Notes under the pieces: model-generated | Database searches by the model: none | What the model was told of the DNA's origin: nothing | Seen by the model: only the letters and a program-made list of their open reading frames with translations | Program-made: the position numbers and the translations under genes | Shown: positions 14,956-21,759 of the stretch, in pieces | Layout of the letters: each line of letters opens with the position of its first letter | Position numbering within the stretch: the stretch's first letter is position 1 | Origin: Sphingomonadales bacterium UBA6174 | GTDB taxonomy: Bacteria > Pseudomonadota > Alphaproteobacteria > Sphingomonadales > Sphingomonadaceae | Assembly: GCA_002422945.1 (NCBI GenBank) | Contig: DITW01000079.1 | Span: forward strand, 1-23,427 | Length of the DNA: 23,427 nucleotides | Reading direction: 5' to 3'

Positions 14956-15372
14956 ATGCAGCATGATGGGGATGACGTGCCGCTGGTGCAGGCGGCGCGG
15001 GCGTGCGTTGGCGTGCCTTTTCGGCCGCAAGGGCGCGATCCAGCGCTGGGGCTGGATTGTATCGGCTTGGTGCTGGTGGCGCTGCGGGGTGTCGGGGTGT
15101 CGGGGGCAGTGCCAGCGGATTATCGGCTGCGTGGCGATCATGAGGCGCGGCTGTTGCGGGAAATGGCGGCCTTTGGCCTGCGGCGGATCGAGATGATGGT
15201 GCCGGGTGCGGTGTTGGTGATCGAGACGGGACCGATGCAATCGCATCTCGCGATCTGGACGGGCGCGGGCATCATCCATGCCGATGCCCATGCACGGCGC
15301 GTGGTGGAGCGACCCGGGGCGTCGCCCTGGCCAATCCGGTCGATCTGGGCCGTAAGCTTTCTGGAGAATTGA
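14956..15372 (+). CDS. NlpC/P60 family peptidase of the GTA tail (gp14-like)
   Basis: A 138-residue NlpC/P60 domain, full length for the GTA tail peptidase. The catalytic residues are present: Cys 35 in LDCIGLVLVAL, His 97 in QSHLAIWTG, and a third polar residue, probably His 108 in IIHADAHARRVVE. In RcGTA the homologue sits at the tail tip and cuts peptidoglycan during DNA delivery. It begins 3 nt after DUF2163 and ends 1 nt before the residual gp15 start, preserving the gp13-gp14-gp15 order. It looks intact although its partners are damaged, so it may be silent, or may survive as a stand-alone cell-wall enzyme. Confidence 0.85.
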   Translation: MQHDGDDVPLVQAARACVGVPFRPQGRDPALGLDCIGLVLVALRGVGVSGAVPADYRLRGDHEARLLREMAAFGLRRIEMMVPGAVLVIETGPMQSHLAIWTGAGIIHADAHARRVVERPGASPWPIRSIWAVSFLEN

Positions 15373-15373
15373 G

Positions 15374-15764
15374 ATGGCGACATTGGTGCTGACGGTCGTC
15401 GGGACGTTGGTGGGCGGGCCGATTGGCGGCGCGATTGGCACGGCGATCGGCCAGTCGATTGGAGGCTGAAGAGCGGGCGGGCGGTAATCTCGCGGTGCAA
15501 TGGATCAGGCGCGACCGGGCGGGCTTTGTTTGGACCGATGGCGCGGATGTGCCGATGAGCGAGGCCGTTGAAGCATGGCAGATTCAGGTGATGCGGGGTG
15601 AACTTATCCTCCGCACGGTGACGAGCGATGTGCAGGGCTGGACCTATGATGCAGCGCTGCGTCAGGCGGATGGCACGATGCCGGGCGCAAGGTTTGAAAT
15701 CATGATCCGGCAGATGGGTATTTTCGGTCCGGGTCAGCCGGGGCGGGTGATCGTTTCCGCCTGA
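15374..15764 (+). pseudogene. GTA host-specificity protein gp15, internally deleted remnant
   Basis: Two ends of one gene are fused. ATG 15374 begins MATLVLTVVGTLVGG followed by a Gly/Ile-rich stretch, the usual opening of GTA gp15, but the frame stops at 15467-15469 after 31 codons. From about 15456, in another frame, the sequence encodes RLEAEERAGGNLAVQWIRRD, then WTDGADVPMSEAVEAWQIQV and ends PGQPGRVIVSA at 15764, which resembles the C-terminal end of gp15. Full-length homologues run to many hundreds of residues or more, so most of the gene, including the glycoside-hydrolase-like TIM barrel, is gone. The junction lies near the cgattggaggctgaag stretch at 15456-15470. The C-terminal piece could in theory start at TTG 15423. 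Confidence 0.75.
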
Positions 15765-15842
15765 CTTTATAAAATTATCAATTGTTTTTCATGAAGATGG
15801 GTCTTGAAAAGGACCGTTGCCGCGTCATAAGTGGAGTAAGTA

Positions 15843-16337
15843 ATGTACACAGATCGTTATCGGCTGCCCTTATTATATGCTGGTCAGGCGCAAAAGGAGG
15901 TGACGTTCAATGAAGCGCTGACAAGGTTGGATTTTTTGGCAAATCCGGCAGTGGTGGCGATGGCAATCGATGCCCCGCCAGTTGATCCCGTGGTGGGGCA
16001 ATGCTGGATCGTCGGCGTGGCGCCGAGCGGTAGCTGGATCGGCCATGCGGGCGAACTGGCTGGATGGACCGAAGGCGGGTGGCGTTTCATGGCGCCCAGC
16101 ATCGGTTTGTCTGTCTGGGTCATGAATGAAGGCTGGTGGGCGCGATTTGATGGGGAGATATGGCTGGAGGGCGATATTCCGGCTCAATCGATCACCATAG
16201 AGGGCGATCAGGTAGTCGCCGCGCGTCAACCAAGCATTCATAATCCAATTGGTGGCGGAACTATCGATATTGAAGCGCGCGAAAAGCTGATCCAAATATT
16301 GGATGCATTAAGGGCGCATGGTCTCATCGCTTCTTAA
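15843..16337 (+). CDS. DUF2793 phage/GTA-associated protein
   Basis: A 164-residue DUF2793 protein, starting with YRLPLLYAGQAQKEVTFNEAL, the family signature, followed by GQCWIVGVAPSGSWIGHAGELAGWTEGGWRFMAP. The C-terminal part ends with IEAREKLIQILDALRAHGLI. DUF2793 genes typically follow gp15 in alphaproteobacterial GTA and phage tail loci and are thought to be tail-fibre or decoration-like; the role is not established. ATG 15843 has ggag 7 nt upstream. It appears intact, is separated from the gp15 remnant by 78 nt, and closes the remnant cluster. Confidence 0.85.
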   Translation: MYTDRYRLPLLYAGQAQKEVTFNEALTRLDFLANPAVVAMAIDAPPVDPVVGQCWIVGVAPSGSWIGHAGELAGWTEGGWRFMAPSIGLSVWVMNEGWWARFDGEIWLEGDIPAQSITIEGDQVVAARQPSIHNPIGGGTIDIEAREKLIQILDALRAHGLIAS

Positions 16338-16354
16338 CTGACATATTCATTACG

Positions 16355-16373
16355 GATATATTAATAATATATC
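16355..16373. repeat. AT-rich perfect inverted repeat
   Basis: GATATATTA, one A, TAATATATC: 9-bp perfect arms 17 nt after the DUF2793 stop, in the AT-rich gap before the ompA-like gene. It could be an operator for the porin gene or a weak transcript end. Confidence 0.4.
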
Positions 16374-16503
16374 ATTGGACATGCTTCAAATGCGCAGCTT
16401 ATTCCCGCGATTGTGATACATTATTGCAACAGTTCATGGCATTGCTGGCTTGCAAGAATATAAAGTATACCTTAAATGAGCTTGTATTCCGAAAGGAATA
16501 GCG

Positions 16504-17592
16504 ATGAAAGGAAATAATATGCGGAAGCTCGCTTATACGCTCGCGCTCGTTTCGACGGCGCTCGCGACGCCGGCGCTGGCGCGCGACAATGCCTGGTATG
16601 TCGGCATTGAAGGTGGTGGCATGATCGTCGAGGATATCGACTATGATGTGAATACCGTGCCGAACGCTGTTACTGTCGATAGCAAGACCGGCTACGATGT
16701 TGACGGCAAAATTGGGTATGACTTTGGTCCGTTTCGTGCGGAAGGCGAAGTCGCTTACAAGCGTGCCACGGTGTCTGGCCTGCGCGACAATGTTCGTGCG
16801 CTGGATTTCGACGGCAAGGGTAGTCATTCGGCGCTCAGCTTCATGCTGAACGGCTTGCTTGATTTTGGTAATGATGACGGCTGGCAGGCATCGATCGGTG
16901 GCGGCGCGGGTATTGCGCGCGTGCGCGCCTCGCATGTTCGTGAGGCTTCACTCACCCCTGATCTTGTGAGCGATTCGGATTCGAAGTTCGCATGGCAGGC
17001 GCTGGCTGAAGTGCGTCGCGCATTGAGCGCAAATGTTGATGTTGGTTTGAAGTATCGCTTCTTCAACGTCGACAATGCCAAGCTGGCCCTCGCAGATGGT
17101 TCGGGCACGACCAAGAACGACTTCCGTTCGCACTCGTTGCTGGCCAGCCTGATCTATAATTTCGGTGAGCCGGCAGCGCCGCCACCGCCTCCCCCGCCGC
17201 CGCCGGTTGAAGTGGCTCCGCCGCCTCCCCCGCCGCCGCCGCCGGTTGTTGAATGCCAGACCGGGCCGTACATTGTGTTCTTCGATTTCGATAAGAGCAA
17301 TGTCACGCCGGAAGCTGCGTCGATCCTCGATAATGCTGTGGCGAATTATGCGAATTGCGGCACTGCAGCCGTCCAGCTTGCCGGCCATGCCGACAAGTCG
17401 GGTCGTCCGCAGTATAACCAGGCGCTGTCCGAACGTCGTGCCGCAGAAGTGCGCGGTTACCTCGTGTCGCGCGGCATTGCCGATGGCGTCATCTCCAGCC
17501 AGGGCTATGGTGAAACCCAGCCGCTGGTTGAGACCGCCGATGGTGTCAAGGAACCGCAGAACCGTCGCGTGGAAATCAAATACGGTCAGTAA
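16504..17592 (+). CDS. OmpA-family outer membrane protein
   Basis: A 362-residue envelope protein. A signal peptide ends ATPALA (about residue 26). A beta-barrel domain follows (AWYVGIEGGGMIVEDIDYD to SLLASLIYNFGEP, about residues 30-220, with alternating hydrophobic strands). Two proline blocks (about residues 223-248) form the hinge. The C-terminal OmpA domain has FFDFDKSNVTPEA, LAGHADKSG, NQALSERRAAEVRGYL and a final NRRVEIKY, and should bind diaminopimelate in peptidoglycan through the Asp and Arg of this fold. ATG 16504 has AAGGA 6 nt upstream; ATG 16519 is a second candidate. A strong terminator follows 40 nt after the stop and AT-rich DNA precedes, consistent with a highly expressed single gene. 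Confidence 0.95.
   Translation: MKGNNMRKLAYTLALVSTALATPALARDNAWYVGIEGGGMIVEDIDYDVNTVPNAVTVDSKTGYDVDGKIGYDFGPFRAEGEVAYKRATVSGLRDNVRALDFDGKGSHSALSFMLNGLLDFGNDDGWQASIGGGAGIARVRASHVREASLTPDLVSDSDSKFAWQALAEVRRALSANVDVGLKYRFFNVDNAKLALADGSGTTKNDFRSHSLLASLIYNFGEPAAPPPPPPPPPVEVAPPPPPPPPPVVECQTGPYIVFFDFDKSNVTPEAASILDNAVANYANCGTAAVQLAGHADKSGRPQYNQALSERRAAEVRGYLVSRGIADGVISSQGYGETQPLVETADGVKEPQNRRVEIKYGQ
17179..17247 (+). repeat. Duplicated proline-codon block in ompA-like gene
   Basis: Two nearly identical stretches of CCG/CCT/CCC codons, each followed by ccggttg, are separated by codons for Glu-Val-Ala. They encode two proline runs that form the hinge. A slippage-prone direct repeat inside a coding region. 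Confidence 0.8.
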
Positions 17593-17632
17593 TTTTGCTG
17601 GGGCTTTGCCCCGGTTGATGCACTGTAAGAGA

Positions 17633-17663
17633 GGGCGGGCCTTTAAGGTCCGCCCTTTTTTAT
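17633..17663 (+). terminator. Rho-independent terminator after the ompA-like gene
   Basis: GGGCGGGCC pairs with GGTCCGCCC (one G-U pair) around TTTAA and is followed by six T. A second small hairpin, GGGGC-TTT-GCCCC, lies just upstream at 17600-17612. Confidence 0.87.
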
Positions 17664-17732
17664 TGTCCTGATGGTGGGAGGTGGCGCTGTTCAGTGCAGC
17701 GGGGCGTGCGGATCGTTTTCATAGGCGTATCA

Positions 17733-18446
17733 ATGGAGGCGAATGTGGTGGGTAAAGATCGCGCGTTTGTTGTTGCGCTCCAGCAGGCGCTTGGTCGGCG
17801 GGGCTATGATCCCGGACAGATTGATGGCGTGATTGGGGTAAGGACGGATCAGGCGATTCGTGCATTTCAGCGGGATCATCAATTGTCAGTCGATGGGATC
17901 GCAGGTCTGAGGACGCTGAAAAAATTGGGGCTTAGAGATGAGGTGGAGGTTGCGCTTGCATGGCTTGAAGAGGCGCAAGCGCAAGATGGCGTGGCTGAGT
18001 TGATCGGGGCGGGGAGTAACCCGTTGTTGCTCGCTTGGGGCAAACGCCTTGGCATATCCTATAAAGACGATCGCGCGCCTTGGTGTGGCTTGTTTGTGGC
18101 GCATTGTATCGCCCACGCTTTGCCAGCGGAAGCATTGCCCACGCAGCCACTGGCAGCACGAAGCTGGCTGCAATTCGGTCAGCCGTGCGAGGTGCAGAGA
18201 GGGGCAGTGCTTATATTTTGGCGAGGGACGCCAAGCGGTTGGAAGGGCCATGTTGGCTTTTGTGTCGGTGCCGATACGGCTGCTTATCATGTCCTTGGCG
18301 GCAATCAGGGGGATAAGGTCAGTACAACCCGCATTGCGCGGAAACGATTATTGGGTGCGCGTTGGCCAGTTTCCGTTGCCATGCCTGCGCATCCAGACCT
18401 GTGGATGGGTAGTGCGACTTTAATGATGTCGCAAAATGAGGCTTGA
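17733..18446 (+). CDS. Peptidoglycan-binding protein with TIGR02594-like Cys/His peptidase domain
   Basis: An N-terminal peptidoglycan-binding domain (VALQQALGRRGYDPGQIDG, TDQAIRAFQRDHQLSVDG, about residues 14-65) precedes a domain resembling TIGR02594, a CHAP/NlpC-like fold. That domain has a likely catalytic Cys in APWCGLFVAHC and His in WKGHVGFCVG, with NQGDKVS near the end. There is no signal peptide. Such proteins occur as phage or GTA endolysin-like hydrolases and as stand-alone genes. I use ATG 17733; GTG 17694, about 12 nt after a strong ggagg, is equally possible and would add 13 residues. It is only 1.4 kb from the GTA remnant, so a lysin role is possible but not shown. Confidence 0.82.
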   Translation: MEANVVGKDRAFVVALQQALGRRGYDPGQIDGVIGVRTDQAIRAFQRDHQLSVDGIAGLRTLKKLGLRDEVEVALAWLEEAQAQDGVAELIGAGSNPLLLAWGKRLGISYKDDRAPWCGLFVAHCIAHALPAEALPTQPLAARSWLQFGQPCEVQRGAVLIFWRGTPSGWKGHVGFCVGADTAAYHVLGGNQGDKVSTTRIARKRLLGARWPVSVAMPAHPDLWMGSATLMMSQNEA

Positions 18447-18503
18447 GCGCTAGATTTGCGAAGTCTTTGCTTTTTAGGATATCTTAGCCGATAGGGCGAA
18501 ACC

Positions 18504-18920
18504 ATGAAGCATCTTTGGCATCTGCTCCACCATTCCGATCATGTCCTTGCACAGATCGTCCGTTATGGCCTGACCGGTGGGTTTGTGACGATTATTGCGG
18601 CCGGTATTTATTGGATATTGGCCGATCCTGTCGGGATCAATCCGCAATTGTCGAATGGCATTGCGTGGCTCTTTGCAGTGATGACCGGTTATGCGATCCA
18701 TAGCCGTTGGAGCTTCAAGGGCCATAATAGCACGGCATCCGAGGCGGTGATCACGGCCCGCTTCTTTGCGGTGGCGTTGATCGGCCTTGGCCTGAACAGC
18801 CTATGGGTATGGCTGATGACCGACTGGCTTGGCGGCCCCGACTGGTGGCCGGTGCCGTTGCTCGTGTTCGTGACCCCGGTGCTGGTGTTCCCGCTTAATC
18901 GTTATTGGGTTTTTCGCTGA
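18504..18920 (+). CDS. GtrA family membrane protein
   Basis: A 138-residue protein with four hydrophobic helices, matching GtrA: VRYGLTGGFVTIIAAGIYW, NGIAWLFAVMTGYAIHSRWSF, ARFFAVALIGLGLNSLWVW and LLVFVTPVLVFPLNRYWVF. GtrA-like proteins are thought to flip or help transfer lipid-linked sugars in cell-surface glycosylation, often beside a GtrB-type glycosyltransferase, which is absent here. Its end overlaps the convergent ppk gene by 26 nt. The upstream gap to the hydrolase is 57 nt and could carry a promoter; none is clear. Confidence 0.9.
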   Translation: MKHLWHLLHHSDHVLAQIVRYGLTGGFVTIIAAGIYWILADPVGINPQLSNGIAWLFAVMTGYAIHSRWSFKGHNSTASEAVITARFFAVALIGLGLNSLWVWLMTDWLGGPDWWPVPLLVFVTPVLVFPLNRYWVFR

Positions 18921-21129
18921 TCGTCTGAGAGTCTTTTTCGGCGGTCGGGCGCAGGCGGAGCTTGGGGACGCTGCTCTTGCTTTGCAGCGCCGCGCCACGA
19001 CCGGACAGTGACGGGTTGGTCATGAAATAATGGTGGAGATTGAAGGGGCGCGCGGTGGCTTCCACGCGGTCATAATGGCCGTCGGAGGCGAGAATCCAAC
19101 TTTGCTCGGTATCGATTAGATTGGCGACCATCACTTGATCGAGGATCTGCGCATGTACCGTCGGGTTTTCGATCGGCAGCAAATATTCGACCCTGCGATC
19201 GAAATTGCGCGGCATCCAGTCGGCAGATGAAATGAACACCTTGGCATTGCGATTGGGCAAGGCCGCGCCATTGCCGGTGCAAATGATCCGGCTGTGTTCG
19301 AGGAAGCGCCCCACGACAGAGCGCACGCGGATATTGTCCGATAGCCCCGGCACACCGGGACGCAGACAGCATATGCCGCGCACAATCAGTTCGACTTCTA
19401 CGCCAGCGCAGCTCGCCTCATAGAGCTTGTCGATAATGGCGGGATCAACCACCGAGTTCATCTTGGCCCAGACGACACCGGGCCGACCGGCGCGGACATG
19501 GGAGATTTCCTCATCGATCAACGCGATCAGCCGATTGCGCAATCCATGCGGCGAGATCGTCAGCAGCTCCATATCATGCGGCTCAACATAGCCGGTGATA
19601 TAGTTGAAGAGCTGGGCCGCATCTCGACCGGCGCGCGGGTCGGCTGTGAAGAAGCTGATGTCGGTATAGATTTTGGCGGTAATCGGGTGGTAATTGCCGG
19701 TCCCGAAGTGGCAATAGGTGCGGAAGCCATCGCCTTCGCGCCTCACCACCATTGAAACCTTGGCGTGGGTTTTCCATTCGATGAAGCCATAGACAACCTG
19801 CACGCCTGCGCGTTCCAACGCACTTGCCCACATCAAATTCTGCTCTTCATCGAAACGGGCCTTCAGCTCGACCACGGCTGTCACCGATTTGCCAGCCTCT
19901 GCAGCATCGATAAGTGCGCGAATGACCGCCGATTGCTTGCCTGCGCGATAGAGCGTCTGTTTGATGGCAATGACATCGGGGTCTTGCGCGGCTTGCGCGA
20001 GAAAGGCGAGCACGACATCGAATGATTCATAAGGGTGATGGACGACAATGTCCTTCGAGCGGATGGCGGCGAAGCAGTCGCCACCATGTTCGCGAATGCG
20101 TTCCGGGAAGCGGGCGGTGAACGGCTTGAACTTGAGCGCGGGCAGGTCTTCGTCGACCAATTGCGCGAGATCCGCTATGCCAATAAAGCCATCGACTTCG
20201 GTGATGATGCTATCCGGGCTGCCCAGTTGTTCGCGGATCAATTCAGCCAGCACAATTGGCATATTGGCAGTGTGCTTCAGTCGGATAACCCGACCGCGCC
20301 GCCGCCGCTTGATCGCGCTGCGGAAGAAGCGGACGAGGTCTTCGGCCTCTTCCTCTACTTCAATGTCGCTATCGCGGATGATGCGGAAGGTGCCATGGCC
20401 GTCAACGCGATAACCGGGGAACAAAGTGCCGACATGGCGGATGATGAGCGTTTCCAGTGCAATATAGCGAGCCTCTGTCCCCGGCATCCGCACAAAGCGC
20501 GGCAGCGTGCCGGGGACCATCACCACTTCCTTGATTGGCTCATTATCGCTCAGCCGCACCAGATCGAAGATGATGCTCAATCCCTTGTTCGGAATGAACG
20601 GAAACGGGTGGGCGGGGTCCAATGCCTGCGGCGTCAACACAGGGAAAATCTGACCCCGGAAATGCTCTGCAAGCCATGCTTCGCTGGCGGCATCGAGCGT
20701 TTCAAGGCCGACAACGCTCACGCCTTGTTCCCCAAGGTCGTGCCGAAGTGAACGCCAGACCCGCTGTTGTTCCATCATGAGCGCATCGGCGCGTTCATAG
20801 ATCGCGGCCAATTGGCGCGCAGGCGTCAGCCCATCGGCGGATCGCTCCTCAACCCCTTCGATGACCTGACCGACAAGGCCTGCCACGCGCACCATGAAGA
20901 ATTCATCGAGGTTGTTGCCCGAAATCGAGAGGAAGCGCAGGCGCTCCAGCAACGGATGGTTCTCGTTGCAGGCCTCTTCCAGCACGCGTTCGTTAAAGCC
21001 GAGCCAGCTCAACTCCCGGTTGATGAACCGCTGTGTCGTTTCTCTTCCCTTGTCTGCCAAGCCATTGGTGATGGCGATAGGGGTTGAATTATCGTTTGCG
21101 CGTTGCGTCGTGGATTCGGTCATATTCAT
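18895..21129 (-). CDS. ppk: Polyphosphate kinase 1
   Basis: A 744-residue PPK1, slightly longer than the E. coli enzyme owing to an N-terminal extension of about 30 polar residues. It makes and reverses long-chain polyphosphate from ATP. Family landmarks are RFINRELSWLGFNERVLEEA, SISGNNLDEFFMVRVAGL, VLTPQALDPAHPFPFI, IKQTLYRAG, the autophosphorylated His 455 in EWKTHAKVSMV, and a second conserved His 612 in FLEHSRII, then FISSADWMPRNFDRRVE. It lies 15 nt downstream of hdaA on the same strand, so it is the last visible gene of the DUF2066-hdaA-ppk unit. Two start ATGs exist, at 21129 and 21123, and no strong ribosome site. The 3' end overlaps gtrA tail to tail. Confidence 0.96.
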   Translation of the reverse strand: MNMTESTTQRANDNSTPIAITNGLADKGRETTQRFINRELSWLGFNERVLEEACNENHPLLERLRFLSISGNNLDEFFMVRVAGLVGQVIEGVEERSADGLTPARQLAAIYERADALMMEQQRVWRSLRHDLGEQGVSVVGLETLDAASEAWLAEHFRGQIFPVLTPQALDPAHPFPFIPNKGLSIIFDLVRLSDNEPIKEVVMVPGTLPRFVRMPGTEARYIALETLIIRHVGTLFPGYRVDGHGTFRIIRDSDIEVEEEAEDLVRFFRSAIKRRRRGRVIRLKHTANMPIVLAELIREQLGSPDSIITEVDGFIGIADLAQLVDEDLPALKFKPFTARFPERIREHGGDCFAAIRSKDIVVHHPYESFDVVLAFLAQAAQDPDVIAIKQTLYRAGKQSAVIRALIDAAEAGKSVTAVVELKARFDEEQNLMWASALERAGVQVVYGFIEWKTHAKVSMVVRREGDGFRTYCHFGTGNYHPITAKIYTDISFFTADPRAGRDAAQLFNYITGYVEPHDMELLTISPHGLRNRLIALIDEEISHVRAGRPGVVWAKMNSVVDPAIIDKLYEASCAGVEVELIVRGICCLRPGVPGLSDNIRVRSVVGRFLEHSRIICTGNGAALPNRNAKVFISSADWMPRNFDRRVEYLLPIENPTVHAQILDQVMVANLIDTEQSWILASDGHYDRVEATARPFNLHHYFMTNPSLSGRGAALQSKSSVPKLRLRPTAEKDSQTISEKPNND

Positions 21130-21144
21130 GACTATACACGCAAT

Positions 21145-21759
21145 TCATGACGGGTCGATGACGGATGGCGCAGCCATTTGGAGCACAATGCGCGCCTGTG
21201 GAATGGTGAATGCGCCCTGCTTGCCTGCCGCCAATATCAAGGCGCGATCGACATAGCGGTCGGCCGCGACATAGTCGCGTTCGAGGCGAGTAGCGAGATA
21301 GGCACGTGTATCCGGCTCGACAATCACCCCATGACGTTCCAATTGCGCCGCGATGATGTTGATCAGCAATTGTTCATCAGGATATTGGATCGTGGCGGTC
21401 GGCGTCGCCGCGAGCCGTGATCCGAGGTCGGGGAGTGTGACCTGCCAATGGGGCGGGGCCTCATTGGCGATCCACAACTGGAACTTACCGGTTTCCTGTG
21501 CTTGATTCCAAGCATGGAAGAGTTCCTCTTCCGGCACATTATCTGCATTGTCGATCAAGCGGGCACCCGTGCGCGCGGCGAATTCACGGCCCAATAATGA
21601 TTTGCCGGATTTCCGAGGGCCGACCAGCAATGCTGTCCGCACCGGCCATATCGCAGGGCGATCGAGATAGCGCACCGCGAGCCGGTTCGCTTCACCGACA
21701 ATGAAGGACAAGGGCTCGTTCCACTGGCGCCAATCCAGTGGCAGAGCGAGCTGGCTCAT
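21145..21759 (-). CDS. hdaA: HdaA-like DnaA regulatory inactivator
   Basis: A 204-residue DnaA-related AAA protein without the DNA-binding domain, as in Hda/HdaA. The N-terminus MSQLALPLDW carries the sliding-clamp-binding motif QLALPL used to dock on DnaN and stimulate ATP hydrolysis by DnaA after initiation. Walker A is GPRKSGKS (47-54) and a degenerate Walker B is LIDNAD. The distal RLERDYVAADRYVDRAL region is the sensor 2 helix. ATG 21759 overlaps the DUF2066 stop by 4 nt (ATGA); a longer frame upstream is inside DUF2066. The gene is followed by ppk after 15 nt. Assignment rests on size, motif and synteny. Confidence 0.88.
   Translation of the reverse strand: MSQLALPLDWRQWNEPLSFIVGEANRLAVRYLDRPAIWPVRTALLVGPRKSGKSLLGREFAARTGARLIDNADNVPEEELFHAWNQAQETGKFQLWIANEAPPHWQVTLPDLGSRLAATPTATIQYPDEQLLINIIAAQLERHGVIVEPDTRAYLATRLERDYVAADRYVDRALILAAGKQGAFTIPQARIVLQMAAPSVIDPS

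Noticed and set aside
14620..15441. 273-codon minus-strand frame across the GTA remnant
   Set aside because: No recognisable domain, low-complexity His/Pro/Arg composition, and it covers the real NlpC/P60 and DUF2163 frames.
15423..15764. Independent 113-residue gene downstream of NlpC/P60
   Set aside because: Its first residues come from the gp15 N-terminal region in the wrong frame and the rest resembles a gp15 C-terminus, so a remnant is the simpler reading.
17179..17247. Repeated CCG/CCT tract considered as a CRISPR or mobile repeat
   Set aside because: It is in frame within the OmpA-like protein and encodes the proline hinge.
17600..17612. Small GGGGC/GCCCC hairpin considered as a separate terminator or attenuator
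   Set aside because: It has no T-run of its own and lies just before the stronger terminator at 17633-17663.
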